The notes: generated by a model from the letters alone, not told the origin. Shown: positions 27,523-36,188, counted from the first letter of the stretch. The stretch: DNA of 64,000 bases from an uncultured Paracoccaceae bacterium (GCA_947489705.1 CANLEQ010000003.1:167607-231606); one strand, 5' to 3'. Numbers and translations: made by a program.

Positions 27523-28326
27523 ATGTCGCGCGACGCAGACGACCTGACCCGTTTCATCCGCGACCGCGCCGGGGATGCGCCCGTGCGGATCGGCCTCATT
27601 CTCGGATCGGGCCTCGGCCACGTCGCCGATGCGGTCGACGGGATTTCGATCGATTACAAGGATTTGCCGGGTTTTCCTTATGCAGGCGTCTCGGGGCACA
27701 GCCCCAAGCTCACCATCGGCGAGCTCGAAGGACAGCGGATCGCCGTGCTGGGCGGCCGGGCGCATTACTACGAGGCGGGCGATCCGGCCGCCATGCGCCT
27801 GCCCCTCGAGACACTGAAGGCGCTCGGAGCCGAAGGGCTGATCGCGACCAATGCGGCGGGCTCGCTCGATCCGAAGATGCCGACCGGAAGCGCGATGCTG
27901 CTGACCGATCACATCAACTTCTCCGGGCTTAACCCGCTGATCGGCGAGCCCACGGATGCGCGCTTCGTGCCGATGACCGACGCGCATGATCCGGACTGGC
28001 GCGCGGCGCTGGTCGCGGCGGCGGAGGCCACATCCACACCGCTCCATCAGGGGGTCTATGCGTGGTATTCCGGCCCCTCCTTCGAGACCCCGGCCGAGAT
28101 CCGGGCGATCCGGATGCTCGGGGCGGACGCGGTCGGCATGTCGACGGTCCCGGAGATCATCCTCGCGCGGTTCCTCGGCCTCAGGGTCGCGGCGATCTCG
28201 GCCATCACCAACATGGCGGCGGGGATGAGCGACGAGCAGATCGGCCACGCCCATACCAAGGAGATGGCCCCCCTGGGGGCTGCCAAGCTCGAGGCGATCC
28301 TGCGCAATTTCCTGGCGCGCTTGTGA
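27523..28326 (+). CDS. Purine-nucleoside phosphorylase
   Basis: Trimeric-type PNP, cleaving purine nucleosides with phosphate to base and ribose-1-phosphate. The 267-residue protein has the phosphate loop IGLILGSGLGHVAD, the SGHSPKLTIGEL motif, the active-site GPSFETPAEIRAI and GMSTVPE, and ITNMAAGMS, whose Asn matches the 6-oxopurine-binding Asn of guanosine/inosine-specific members. It is placed directly after the importer, so imported nucleosides would be split at once. Confidence 0.9.
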   Translation: MSRDADDLTRFIRDRAGDAPVRIGLILGSGLGHVADAVDGISIDYKDLPGFPYAGVSGHSPKLTIGELEGQRIAVLGGRAHYYEAGDPAAMRLPLETLKALGAEGLIATNAAGSLDPKMPTGSAMLLTDHINFSGLNPLIGEPTDARFVPMTDAHDPDWRAALVAAAEATSTPLHQGVYAWYSGPSFETPAEIRAIRMLGADAVGMSTVPEIILARFLGLRVAAISAITNMAAGMSDEQIGHAHTKEMAPLGAAKLEAILRNFLARL

Positions 28327-28393
28327 CACGCGAGACTGGCTTTATTCCCGCAAGGGTGCTTACAAGACCGCATAGCCCGGATCAGGGGTCGCC

Positions 28394-29305
28394 ATGCAGA
28401 TATACCTCCCCATCGCCGAGATCTCGGTCAACGTCTTCCTGCTGCTGGGTCTCGGCGGGCTGGTCGGGATCCTGTCGGGGATGTTCGGGGTGGGCGGCGG
28501 GTTCCTGATTACGCCGCTTCTGTTCTTCGTCGGCATCCCGCCCGCGGTGGCGGTGGCCACCTCCGCCAACCAGATCGTCGCGTCGAGCTTTTCGGGACTC
28601 CTGGCGCATCTGCGGCGCAAGACCGTGGATCTGCGGATGGGCGTCGTGCTGCTGATCGGCGGGCTCGTCGGCGCGGCGTTCGGCATCTGGATCTTCAACA
28701 TCCTGCGCGAAATGGGTCAGGTCGACCTGCTGGTCAGGCTCTGCTACGTCGTGTTTCTGGGGGCGATCGGCGGGCTGATGTTCATCGAGTCGCTGAACGC
28801 GATCCTCGACACCCGTGCCGGTACCCCGCCCCGGCGCAAGCACCATACATGGATCCACGCGCTTCCCTTCAAGATGAAGTTCCGGACGTCGGGCCTCTAT
28901 ATCTCGGTGATTCCGCCGGCGATCGTGGGGCTTTGCGTGGGCGTTCTGGCGGCGATCATGGGGGTGGGCGGCGGCTTCATCATGGTGCCGGCGATGATCT
29001 ACCTGCTCGGCATGCCGACGAAGGTGGTGGTGGGCACGTCGCTCTTCCAGATCATCTTCGTGACCGCCTTCACGACGCTTCTCCACGCGATCACGAACTA
29101 CACGGTCGACATGCTCCTGGCGGTGTTCCTGCTCGTCGGCGGCGTCATCGGGGCGCAGGTCGGAACGCGGATCGGCGTGCGGATGAAGGCCGAGCAATTG
29201 CGGATCCTGCTGGCGCTGATGGTGCTGCTGGTCTGCGGCAAGCTGGCGTTCGACCTGCTGGTCGAGCCGTCGGAGCGGTTCTCCATCGGGACGCTGGAGC
29301 CGTGA
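28394..29305 (+). CDS. TSUP (TauE/SafE) family membrane transporter
   Basis: 303-residue permease with eight or so hydrophobic segments and the duplicated TSUP motif, seen as GMFGVGGGFLITPLL in the first half and GVLAAIMGVGGGFIMVPAM in the second. Family members export sulfite, sulfoacetate or related anions. It overlaps the following TIGR02186 gene by four bases (GTGA), and the two genes are a recurrent alphaproteobacterial pair, so they probably work together. Confidence 0.88.
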   Translation: MQIYLPIAEISVNVFLLLGLGGLVGILSGMFGVGGGFLITPLLFFVGIPPAVAVATSANQIVASSFSGLLAHLRRKTVDLRMGVVLLIGGLVGAAFGIWIFNILREMGQVDLLVRLCYVVFLGAIGGLMFIESLNAILDTRAGTPPRRKHHTWIHALPFKMKFRTSGLYISVIPPAIVGLCVGVLAAIMGVGGGFIMVPAMIYLLGMPTKVVVGTSLFQIIFVTAFTTLLHAITNYTVDMLLAVFLLVGGVIGAQVGTRIGVRMKAEQLRILLALMVLLVCGKLAFDLLVEPSERFSIGTLEP

Positions 29306-30060
29306 TCCGCGCGCTTTGCCTTCTGCTGGTCCTGTCGTGGCCGGGGGTCGCGCAGGCCGAGGATCTGGTCGCGGGGCTCAGCAAGTCGCGGATCTCGATC
29401 TCGGCCAATTTCGACGGCTCCGAGATCCTGATCTTCGGCGCGGTGAAGCGCGCGGCACCGGCGCCCGAGGGGCAGATCGGCCTGATCGTCACGGTGGAGG
29501 GGCCGAAGAACCCTCTCGTCGTGCGGCGCAAGGACAAGCAGGCGAATATCTGGATCAATTCGGCCGGCGTGCAGGTCGACGGCGCGCCGAGCTTCTATGC
29601 GGTCAACACGTCCGGACCGATCGACGAGGTTCTCGACGAGGCGTCCGACGCGGCGCACCGGATCACCGTGCGCAAGGCGATCCAGTCAGTCGGCGATCCG
29701 GAGGATGTGGCCGATCCGTCGATCTTCACCGACGCGCTGATCCGGATCCGGGAGGAGGCGAACCTCTATCAGCTGAACGTGGGCGCCGTCGAGGTGAGCG
29801 ATCAGACCCTCTTCAACACTTCCGTCGCACTGCCGGCAAATCTCGTCGAGGGGGCCTATACCTCGCGCGTTTTCCTCACTCGCGGGGGGGCGATCGTGGC
29901 GGAATACGCGTCCATCATCGACGTGGAGAAGGTCGGGCTCGAGCGGTTCCTCTATGTCCTCGCGCATGACCAGCCGGCGGTCTACGGCCTCCTGTCGCTC
30001 GCCATCGCGATCGCCGCGGGCTGGGGCGCATCCGCCGTGTTCCGCTACATCCAGAGTTGA
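29302..30060 (+). CDS. TIGR02186-family exported membrane-anchored protein
   Basis: 252-residue protein starting at a GTG that overlaps the TSUP stop. A signal peptide (VIRALCLLLVLSWPGVAQA) is followed by a periplasmic domain beginning EDLVAGLSKSRISISANFDG, and a single C-terminal hydrophobic anchor (VYGLLSLAIAIAAGWGASAV). The layout and the segment VTVEGPKNPLVVRRKDKQAN match the TIGR02186 family, which has no defined biochemical role but occurs with TSUP exporters. Periplasmic exposure with a C-terminal anchor is inferred from the hydrophobicity pattern. Confidence 0.8.
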   Translation: MIRALCLLLVLSWPGVAQAEDLVAGLSKSRISISANFDGSEILIFGAVKRAAPAPEGQIGLIVTVEGPKNPLVVRRKDKQANIWINSAGVQVDGAPSFYAVNTSGPIDEVLDEASDAAHRITVRKAIQSVGDPEDVADPSIFTDALIRIREEANLYQLNVGAVEVSDQTLFNTSVALPANLVEGAYTSRVFLTRGGAIVAEYASIIDVEKVGLERFLYVLAHDQPAVYGLLSLAIAIAAGWGASAVFRYIQS

Positions 30061-30078
30061 GCCCGCGGGCAGCGACGC

Positions 30079-31623
30079 TCAGCCGCCCGGCGCGGGATCT
30101 CCCTGATCCGCGCTCAGCTCGAGCGCCGCGGCGGGTGTCACGAGATCGTCTGTCCCCAGGGCCTCGGTCGGGCGCGCCAGCCGGTTGCGCATCACCCAGA
30201 AGAGACGCTCCTCGGCGCGGGTGATCGCGACATAGGCGAGACGTTTCCAGAGCGGCACGCCCGCCTCCATCCGCCCCACGCGCGCCGCGGCCCAGAGATC
30301 GGGGGCGAAGACCTGGACTTCGGGCCATTGCGACCCTTGGGCCTTGTGGATCGTGACGGCGGCACCGTGCAGGAAGGTGGCGCCCATCCGCGCCGCGAAG
30401 GGAATGAATGGCTCGTCCTCGTCGGGCATCTCGATCTTGACGATCGAGGCCACGTTGACGCGCGGATCGGGGGCGCCCACGACATGGAGGCGCGAAAATC
30501 CGGGGCGCGTGCCCTCGCCCAGATAGATGACCTGCGCGCCCTTGATGAGGCCGCGCGCCTCGAGGTCGATGCGCTTCTTGCGGTGCTTGAGCGGCAGCTC
30601 GATCCCGTCGCAGATCAGCGGCTCGCCCGGCAGGAGCGCGTCCGCCGGCGCACTATAGGCCGCGCGAAAGGCGTGGATCAGCCGGATGCGCGTGGCGTTG
30701 CGCCAGACGAGCACCGGGCTGCGCGCCATCTTGGCGGCCTCGACCCGCTGGCCCATGACCACGCGGTCGTCGCGCGCGGCGGCCTCCTCGACCATGCCTT
30801 CGAATCGTTCGAAGCCGAGATCTGGATCGGCGAGGGCATGGGCCAGATCGAGGATCGGATTGTCGGCGTCCTGTCGGTGCACCCGGTTGAGATAGGCGAC
30901 CCGCTCGCCGGGCAGGTCGTCGAACACCATTGAGCCCGATTGCTGCACCGGGGCGAGCTGGGCCGGATCGCCGAAGAGCAGCAGCGTCGGAAAGATCTCC
31001 TGGAGGTCCTCGAACTGCTTCTTGTCGAGCATCGAGGATTCGTCGACCATGCCGATATCGAGCGGTTCCTCGCGGCGCTTCCAGCCGGTGATGAAGTCCG
31101 ACCCGCGCAAACCCGCCGCCGCCAGTGCCCCGGGGATCGAGTTGTTCTGCTGGAAGAAGGCATGCGCGCGGTCGAGCGAAATCTCGTCGAGACCCTCGAC
31201 CACGGGGCGGTCGCCCTGTCCCGAAAGCCATTCGGCGATCTTTTCGTATTCGGGATCGTAGACGGGCGTGTAGAGGATCCGGTGGATGGTCGTCGCGGGG
31301 ACGCCGCGGTTGCGCAGGACCGAGGCCGCCTTGTTCGTGGGAGCGAGGATCGCGAGCGTCCTGCGATCCTTGCGCCGGCGCGATTCGTAGTCGCCGGAGA
31401 TGACCTCGACCCCGGCGCCGCGCAGGGCCTGGCTCAACTGCGCCAGGAGCAGCGTCTTGCCGGAGCCCGCCTTGCCGGTGATCGCCATGACCGCCGAGCG
31501 GCCTTCGGTCAGCGGGGTCGACTGCCCCGCCTCGATATCGACACCCGCGCCGCGCAGAAGGTCTGCGGCGCGCGACTGGGCGTCGGTCTGGTCGGGCGAG
31601 AGGATCGGTGCGGGAACGGCCAT
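30079..31623 (-). CDS. RecD-like superfamily 1 DNA helicase
   Basis: 514-residue ATP-dependent helicase. Walker A is ITGKAGSGKTLLL (near 50), motif Ia ILAPTNKAA, the Walker B variant is VDESSMLDKKQF, motif III GDPAQLAPVQQSG, and the C-terminal motifs are VTIHKAQGSQWPEVQVF and YVAITRAEERLFWV. This is the RecD/TraA-type pattern. There is no recB or recC here, so it is a stand-alone RecD2-like or short helicase rather than part of RecBCD. It is convergent with the TIGR02186 gene, 18 bp apart. Confidence 0.85.
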   Translation of the reverse strand: MAVPAPILSPDQTDAQSRAADLLRGAGVDIEAGQSTPLTEGRSAVMAITGKAGSGKTLLLAQLSQALRGAGVEVISGDYESRRRKDRRTLAILAPTNKAASVLRNRGVPATTIHRILYTPVYDPEYEKIAEWLSGQGDRPVVEGLDEISLDRAHAFFQQNNSIPGALAAAGLRGSDFITGWKRREEPLDIGMVDESSMLDKKQFEDLQEIFPTLLLFGDPAQLAPVQQSGSMVFDDLPGERVAYLNRVHRQDADNPILDLAHALADPDLGFERFEGMVEEAAARDDRVVMGQRVEAAKMARSPVLVWRNATRIRLIHAFRAAYSAPADALLPGEPLICDGIELPLKHRKKRIDLEARGLIKGAQVIYLGEGTRPGFSRLHVVGAPDPRVNVASIVKIEMPDEDEPFIPFAARMGATFLHGAAVTIHKAQGSQWPEVQVFAPDLWAAARVGRMEAGVPLWKRLAYVAITRAEERLFWVMRNRLARPTEALGTDDLVTPAAALELSADQGDPAPGG

Positions 31624-31655
31624 GCGCCGTTCCTACCCCGATACGGAGCGATTGC

Positions 31656-32300
31656 CTAGCAGGCGAGATCGAGAGAGGCGGACTTCGTGCCGCTCGGGAA
31701 GGCGGCGGTGAACCAGCCCCGCGACTGGGCGTCCTCGATCTGTGCCCGGCGCAAGAGCTTTGCATGCGCCGCGTCGCTGAAATTCCAGAGCCCGACGCCG
31801 ATCGCGTCCTTCTCGGGGCCCGACATGCCGAGGATCTCGGGGCAGCCCCCGAGCATCTGGTAGACGCGGATCATCACCGCGTCGAAGACGCCGACGTAAT
31901 GCTCGATCCCGAAGCCGCGAAGCACCTCGCCGCCGGCCAGCATCAGCGCGGCGGACACCCTTGGCTTGGCCCCTTCGGCAAGGCAGAACCGCGTGCATTC
32001 CCAGATCAGCGGGCTCTCGATACGCACGCCCCCGGTGAGGTTCAGGAAATGGTCGTTGACCATCGTCCGCCCCGTCGTCGGCAGCAGACGCATGGATCCG
32101 CCGTGGCGTCCGTCGGGCTGTTCCCAGATGACGTAGAGCGGGTTGAGCGTATCGTATTCGTCACGCTCCCATCCCTTGTCGTCGACGGTGACGTCCTCCC
32201 ATTTCAGGCGGTCGTGAAACTGACGGGCGCGATCGCGAAACATCGTGTCCGCAAGAAGGGGGAACTGGTGAAGCTCGTCGGCGTAGAGATAGCGGATCAT
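31656..32300 (-). CDS. Acyl-homoserine-lactone synthase (LuxI family)
   Basis: Autoinducer synthase making N-acyl homoserine lactone from SAM and acyl-ACP/CoA. The 214-residue protein keeps the invariant residues: R24, F28 and W34, D47 and D50 in WERDEYD, R71 in SMRLLPTTG, F85, E101 and R104 in ECTRF. The ATG follows a GGAG site. It lies 111 bp downstream of the luxR stop on the same strand, so the two probably share a transcript or an autoregulated promoter. Acyl-chain length cannot be told from sequence. Confidence 0.93.
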   Translation of the reverse strand: MIRYLYADELHQFPLLADTMFRDRARQFHDRLKWEDVTVDDKGWERDEYDTLNPLYVIWEQPDGRHGGSMRLLPTTGRTMVNDHFLNLTGGVRIESPLIWECTRFCLAEGAKPRVSAALMLAGGEVLRGFGIEHYVGVFDAVMIRVYQMLGGCPEILGMSGPEKDAIGVGLWNFSDAAHAKLLRRAQIEDAQSRGWFTAAFPSGTKSASLDLAC

Positions 32301-32310
32301 CGATCGCTCC

Positions 32311-32338
32311 TGTCGGGATCATGGTTGATAATCCGACA
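32311..32338. promoter_or_regulatory. Inverted repeat before luxI
   Basis: TGTCGG (32311-32316) and CCGACA (32333-32338) are perfect inverted half-sites, 16 bp apart, immediately upstream of the luxI ribosome site. Total span is longer than a normal lux box, so a LuxR operator is only one possibility. Confidence 0.3.
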
Positions 32339-32411
32339 ATCGATCGAGAGGCTTAACGCCCGTTAGGGGGACCGTTCCGAGCGAGGGGCCTTCGCGCAAC
32401 GCCCCCCCGGG

Positions 32412-33125
32412 TCAGATCGACACGAGCCCGAGTTTCACCGCGCGGGCGACCGCATGGGTCGTGTTGGAGGCCGAAAGCTTGGCACGGGCGCTTTCGATAT
32501 AGACCCTCAGCGTATGCTCCGAGATCGACAGGCTTTCGGCAGCCTGCGCGCGGCTGTAGCCCCGCGCGAGGCTGCCGAGAGAATCGATCTCGCGCGGCGA
32601 AAGCAGGATGCGAGGCTCTTCGACGCTGCCCTGCTGCATCTCGATCGCGCGCTGGTTGACGAGATGGGCCAGAAGGATGAGGTCCCTGCCATGCGCGTTC
32701 TTGAAATCCTCCCAATCCTGGTCCTCGCCCTCGAGGGTCGCCGTCAGATGCGCGAACTGGCCGTTGGGCCCGCGGATCGGGATAGTCGCGCCGTGGCTTC
32801 CGATCCGGGCGTCCCGGGCATGCGCGTAGAGGCGGCGTGCGCCCTTCGGGGACCAGTCGAGAGAGGACCAGTCGATCGGGTGAAACTGGCTATAGGCGGC
32901 CTGCAGGACGGGATCGTACCGCGCGAAATCCTCCGAGATGTAGTGATCGCGCCACGCGTCGTCGTAGGTGCCGGCGCCGAACATCTCTCCCTCGAAGCTC
33001 ACCCAGTGGTAGAGGAGATGCTGCAATCCAAGCCGGTCGCGCAGATCGGTGACCTGCCGTTCGACCTGGCCGACGCTCGAGGCGCCGTTCAGCGCATCAG
33101 TGAAATTTTCGAGAGTCCGCGACAT
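32412..33125 (-). CDS. LuxR-family quorum-sensing transcription regulator
   Basis: 237-residue regulator with an N-terminal autoinducer-binding domain (YHWVSFEGEMFGAG..., YISEDFARYDPVL with the ligand-contacting Tyr and Asp) and a C-terminal GerE/LuxR helix-turn-helix (LSPREIDSLGSLARGYSRAQ, ISEHTLRVYIESARAKL, VARAVKLGL). The ATG at 33125 is one codon after an in-frame GTG at 33128. It sits between a small overlapping gene and luxI, and just downstream of ccr, an arrangement known from roseobacter LuxR/LuxI pairs. It most likely responds to the AHL made by the adjacent synthase. Confidence 0.92.
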   Translation of the reverse strand: MSRTLENFTDALNGASSVGQVERQVTDLRDRLGLQHLLYHWVSFEGEMFGAGTYDDAWRDHYISEDFARYDPVLQAAYSQFHPIDWSSLDWSPKGARRLYAHARDARIGSHGATIPIRGPNGQFAHLTATLEGEDQDWEDFKNAHGRDLILLAHLVNQRAIEMQQGSVEEPRILLSPREIDSLGSLARGYSRAQAAESLSISEHTLRVYIESARAKLSASNTTHAVARAVKLGLVSI

Positions 33126-33288
33126 CACGATGTGTGGGGCGACGAAGAGGAGCCTGTTCCGCGGCCAGAATTTCGGCGCGGGCCGTATTGCGCGCCTCTT
33201 CCAGTTTCACCACGGTCGCACACAGATCGTTTGCCTCCGCAAAAGCCTTGAGATCCGCCAGAACATCCAGAACCCATTCGTTATCCAT
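33097..33288 (-). CDS. Small conserved-type protein overlapping luxR
   Basis: 63-residue acidic helical protein, MDNEWVLDVLADLKAFAEAN..., with a strong AAGGAGAG site before its ATG. It overlaps the luxR start by about 29 bp, so luxR translation may be coupled to it. I recall short proteins with the same WVLDVLxDL start from roseobacter genomes, but cannot verify this here. No domain or membrane segment is seen; function is unknown. It would be the first gene of the luxR-luxI transcript. Confidence 0.65.
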   Translation of the reverse strand: MDNEWVLDVLADLKAFAEANDLCATVVKLEEARNTARAEILAAEQAPLRRPTHRDVADSRKFH

Positions 33289-33370
33289 GATAACTCTCCT
33301 TCCAGCTGTTTCGCAATATTATCTGCTACCTTGGAGTGTTTAATTCAGCCGTATTAAGAAGTCTTTACAA

Positions 33371-33388
33371 CTCCCCAGATCTGGGGAG
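33371..33388. promoter_or_regulatory. 18-bp perfect palindrome, lux/tra-box-like, between ccr and the luxR operon
   Basis: CTCCCCAGATCTGGGGAG is fully self-complementary and 18 bp long, with the core CAGATCTG shared with the TraR tra box ATGTGCAGATCTGCACAT. It lies 83 bp before the small gene that leads luxR-luxI. It also sits 17 bp past the ccr stop, so it could instead be the stem of a weak ccr terminator; the following minus-strand bases (TTGTAAAG) are a poor T-tract. Confidence 0.45.
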
Positions 33389-33405
33389 GAACGGGAAACG
33401 CCGGC

Positions 33406-34689
33406 TCAGGAGCGCCGTTCCGCGGCCTCGCGCGCGTCGTCCAGGGTCCTGAGGCCAGGCACCGGGGATTGCACCAGAACGGCCATGTTTCCGGGCTTGT
33501 GCCGGTTGCCGCGCATCTTGCCATGTGCCGCCGGAATCTCCGACCAGCCGAAGACCTCGGACATGCACGGGTCGAGTCGCCGTTCGATCATCAGCTTGTT
33601 GGCCGCGGCGGCCTGTTTGAGATGGGCGAAATGGCTGCCCTGGATGCGTTTCTGGTTCATCCAGACATAGCGGGCATCCATGGTCAGATTGTATCCCGTC
33701 GTGCCCGCGCAGATCACCACCATGCCCCCCTTCTTGCACACGAAGGTCGAGACGGGAAACGTCGCCTCGCCGGGATGCTCGAACACCATGTCGACGTTGA
33801 CGCCCTTGCCGGTGATCTCCCAGATCGCCTTGCCGAACCGGCGCAACTCCGTGAACCAGAGCTTGTAGGCCTCGGAATTGACGATCGGCAGCTGGCCCCA
33901 GCAATCGAAATCGCGACGGTTGATCACCCCCCGCGCACCGAGGCCTAGGACGAAGTCGCGCTTTCCCTCGTCGCTTATGACGGCGATCGCGTTGGCGCCG
34001 GCGGTGTTGATGAGCTGGATCGCATAGGAGCCGAGGCCGCCCGACCCGCCCCAGACGAGGACGTTCTGACCGGGCTTGAGCTCATGCGGGTGGTGACCGA
34101 AGAGCATCCGGTAGGCCGTGGCGAGCGTCAGCGTGTAGCACGCCGATTCCTCCCAGGTGAGGTGACGGGGCCTGGGCATCAATTGTTGCGCCTGGACGCA
34201 GGTGAATTGCGCGAAGCTGCCCCCCGGCGTCTCGTAGCCCCAGATCCGCTGGGAGGGCGAGAACATCGGGTCGCCGCCGTTGCATTCCTCGTCGTCGCCA
34301 TCGTCCTGGTTGCAATGGATGACGACCTCGTCGCCGACTTTCCAGCGGGTGACCTTCTCGCCCACCGCCCAGACGATGCCCGACGCGTCGGAACCCGCAA
34401 TATGGTACTCCGCACCATGGACGTCGAACGGGCTTATCGGAATGCCGAGCGCCGCCCAGACGCCGTTGTAGTTCACGCCGGCGGCCATCACCAGGACCAG
34501 AACCTCGTGGCTGTCGGGCCGCGGGGTTTTCACGATCTCGCGCTGGAAGCTCTGCTCCGGCTCGCCGTGACGCTCGCGCCGGATGACCCAGGCATGCATG
34601 CGCGCGGGAACCTCGCCGAGGGGCGGAATCTCGCCCGGAGCATAGAGATCGGTGCGCGCGCCCGCGTTCGCCTGACCCTGCGAAGCCAT
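33406..34689 (-). CDS. ccr: Crotonyl-CoA carboxylase/reductase
   Basis: Key enzyme of the ethylmalonyl-CoA pathway, reductively carboxylating crotonyl-CoA to ethylmalonyl-CoA with NADPH and CO2. It is a 427-residue medium-chain dehydrogenase/reductase. The long N-terminus (DLYAPGEIPPLGEVPARMHAW), the insert HCNQDDGDDEECNGGDPMFSP and the nucleotide motif VWGGSGGLGSYAIQLI are diagnostic of Ccr. The catalytic-pocket region FEHPGEATFPVSTFVCKKGG is also intact. It stands upstream of the luxR-luxI genes on the same strand, with a 117-bp gap. This neighbourhood has been noted in several roseobacters. Confidence 0.96.
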   Translation of the reverse strand: MASQGQANAGARTDLYAPGEIPPLGEVPARMHAWVIRRERHGEPEQSFQREIVKTPRPDSHEVLVLVMAAGVNYNGVWAALGIPISPFDVHGAEYHIAGSDASGIVWAVGEKVTRWKVGDEVVIHCNQDDGDDEECNGGDPMFSPSQRIWGYETPGGSFAQFTCVQAQQLMPRPRHLTWEESACYTLTLATAYRMLFGHHPHELKPGQNVLVWGGSGGLGSYAIQLINTAGANAIAVISDEGKRDFVLGLGARGVINRRDFDCWGQLPIVNSEAYKLWFTELRRFGKAIWEITGKGVNVDMVFEHPGEATFPVSTFVCKKGGMVVICAGTTGYNLTMDARYVWMNQKRIQGSHFAHLKQAAAANKLMIERRLDPCMSEVFGWSEIPAAHGKMRGNRHKPGNMAVLVQSPVPGLRTLDDAREAAERRS

Positions 34690-34796
34690 CCTTTGCCCCC
34701 CGGTTTCGCTGCAGCGCAGCGGATCCCTCCCGAGGATTTAACGCGCAAAGGCTAACAAAGCAACCGCAGCGTGGCCAAGTTTGAAATTTTGTGACG

Positions 34797-36188
34797 CTAT
34801 TCGCCCCCACCTGCCGCGCCGTGCTGCACTGCATCGGAGGCGAGCGGGATCGACGCGGCATAGAACGCCACGATCGGCGCTCCGTCTTCGACCAGCGTCA
34901 GCTCGCCCGCATCGCTCTCGCGCACGAGGCGGCGCAGCACCAGCATGTCGATCCCGGCCTCGACCGACAGCTCGACGGAACCGCGTCGCAGATGCACCGG
35001 AATCTCGGCGTCGAGCCATGCGGGAAGCCGCGCCGAGATCCAGTGCTGCACCTCGGCGCGCGACCGTGCGCCGTCCTCGATCGCTGCGGCGACCATCGGA
35101 ACGGGCAGGATCGGAACGTGTCGACGGATGCTGGCCATCAGATGGGCCGCGATCCCCGTCACCCCGCCTTCGGTCCGGGCGCTGACCTCGCGCAGCGATA
35201 TGGGCGTGCCGAACGCAACGGCGGCATAGCCGAAGCGCCGCGCCCGGCCGGTCAGCCGATGCCCGAGCCAGCGCATGGCGAAGGCGCCGCCGGCGATGAA
35301 CGAACCACGGAACTGTCGCTGGCCGGTCCGTCCCGCCTCGATCAGGATCCGGTCCTCGATGACCCGATCGTAATTCAGTGCCACGGGAACGAAGACGATG
35401 TCGCGCGTGGTATTGGCGCGCTCCTGGACGATATAGCTCAGCAGCCCCAGTTTCGCCTCCCCCACCCGACCGTCGAGGCTGAGGCCGCCTTCGGGGAAGA
35501 TCGCCTGGGTCACGCCATTCTCGACGGCCATCTGGACGTAGCGGGCCAGAACGCGGCGATAGAGCTTGTTGCGCGACGAGCGGCGGATAAAATAGGCACC
35601 CATCGCCCGAAAGAGCCACGAGAGCGGCCAGATCCGGGCCCATTCGCCCACCGCATAGCTCAGCGCCGAACGATCGGCCGCGAGATACGTCACCAGCACG
35701 TAATCCATGTTCGAGCGGTGGTTCATTACGTAGACGACGGTCGCGTTGGGATCTATGCGGGCAAGAGCGTCCTGATCGATCCGGACGAGCCTGACATGAA
35801 ACAGCATCTTGCTGAGCCATTTGGCTGCACGGATCGAAAATCCGAAATAGGCCATCGCGGAAAAGGAGGGCACGATTTCGCGGGCGTAGCGTTTCGCTTC
35901 GGAAAACGCGACATCCTCGCGCACGCCCGTTTCCCTAGCATGATGCGTTACCGCCGCGACGACCTGGGGATCATAGATCAATCGCTGGATCATGTCGTGG
36001 CGCCGCGCGAGCTTGAAGGGCTGGATCGGCCGCTCCAGCCGCTTGTTGATCTCTTCCACGGCCTTTTCCATCCGGCGGCGCAGAAACCAGCGCACGGGCG
36101 GAATGAAGAAATGGCTGGCGAACGTCACCAGCGCGAAAAGCAGGATCAGTGCGAATAGCCAGACGGGAAGCTCGACGGTGCCAAACAT
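34797..36188 (-). CDS. PlsB/PlsC-like glycerolipid acyltransferase
   Basis: 463-residue membrane-associated acyltransferase. An N-terminal hydrophobic helix (WLFALILLFALVTFASHFF) is followed by the catalytic HX4D motif in VYVMNHRSNMDYVLV and the substrate motif FPEGGLSLDGRVGEAK. The length and the segments around these motifs resemble glycerol-3-phosphate O-acyltransferases (PlsB-like) more than short PlsC proteins. It would acylate glycerol-3-phosphate or lysophosphatidate in phospholipid synthesis. It lies upstream of ccr on the same strand, with 107 bp between that may hold the ccr promoter. Confidence 0.85.
   Translation of the reverse strand: MFGTVELPVWLFALILLFALVTFASHFFIPPVRWFLRRRMEKAVEEINKRLERPIQPFKLARRHDMIQRLIYDPQVVAAVTHHARETGVREDVAFSEAKRYAREIVPSFSAMAYFGFSIRAAKWLSKMLFHVRLVRIDQDALARIDPNATVVYVMNHRSNMDYVLVTYLAADRSALSYAVGEWARIWPLSWLFRAMGAYFIRRSSRNKLYRRVLARYVQMAVENGVTQAIFPEGGLSLDGRVGEAKLGLLSYIVQERANTTRDIVFVPVALNYDRVIEDRILIEAGRTGQRQFRGSFIAGGAFAMRWLGHRLTGRARRFGYAAVAFGTPISLREVSARTEGGVTGIAAHLMASIRRHVPILPVPMVAAAIEDGARSRAEVQHWISARLPAWLDAEIPVHLRRGSVELSVEAGIDMLVLRRLVRESDAGELTLVEDGAPIVAFYAASIPLASDAVQHGAAGGGE

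Noticed and set aside
28849..29301. In-frame extension of the TIGR02186 gene upstream into the TSUP gene
   Set aside because: The extension is an out-of-frame read of TSUP; the GTG at 29302 begins a clean signal peptide and overlaps the TSUP stop as GTGA.
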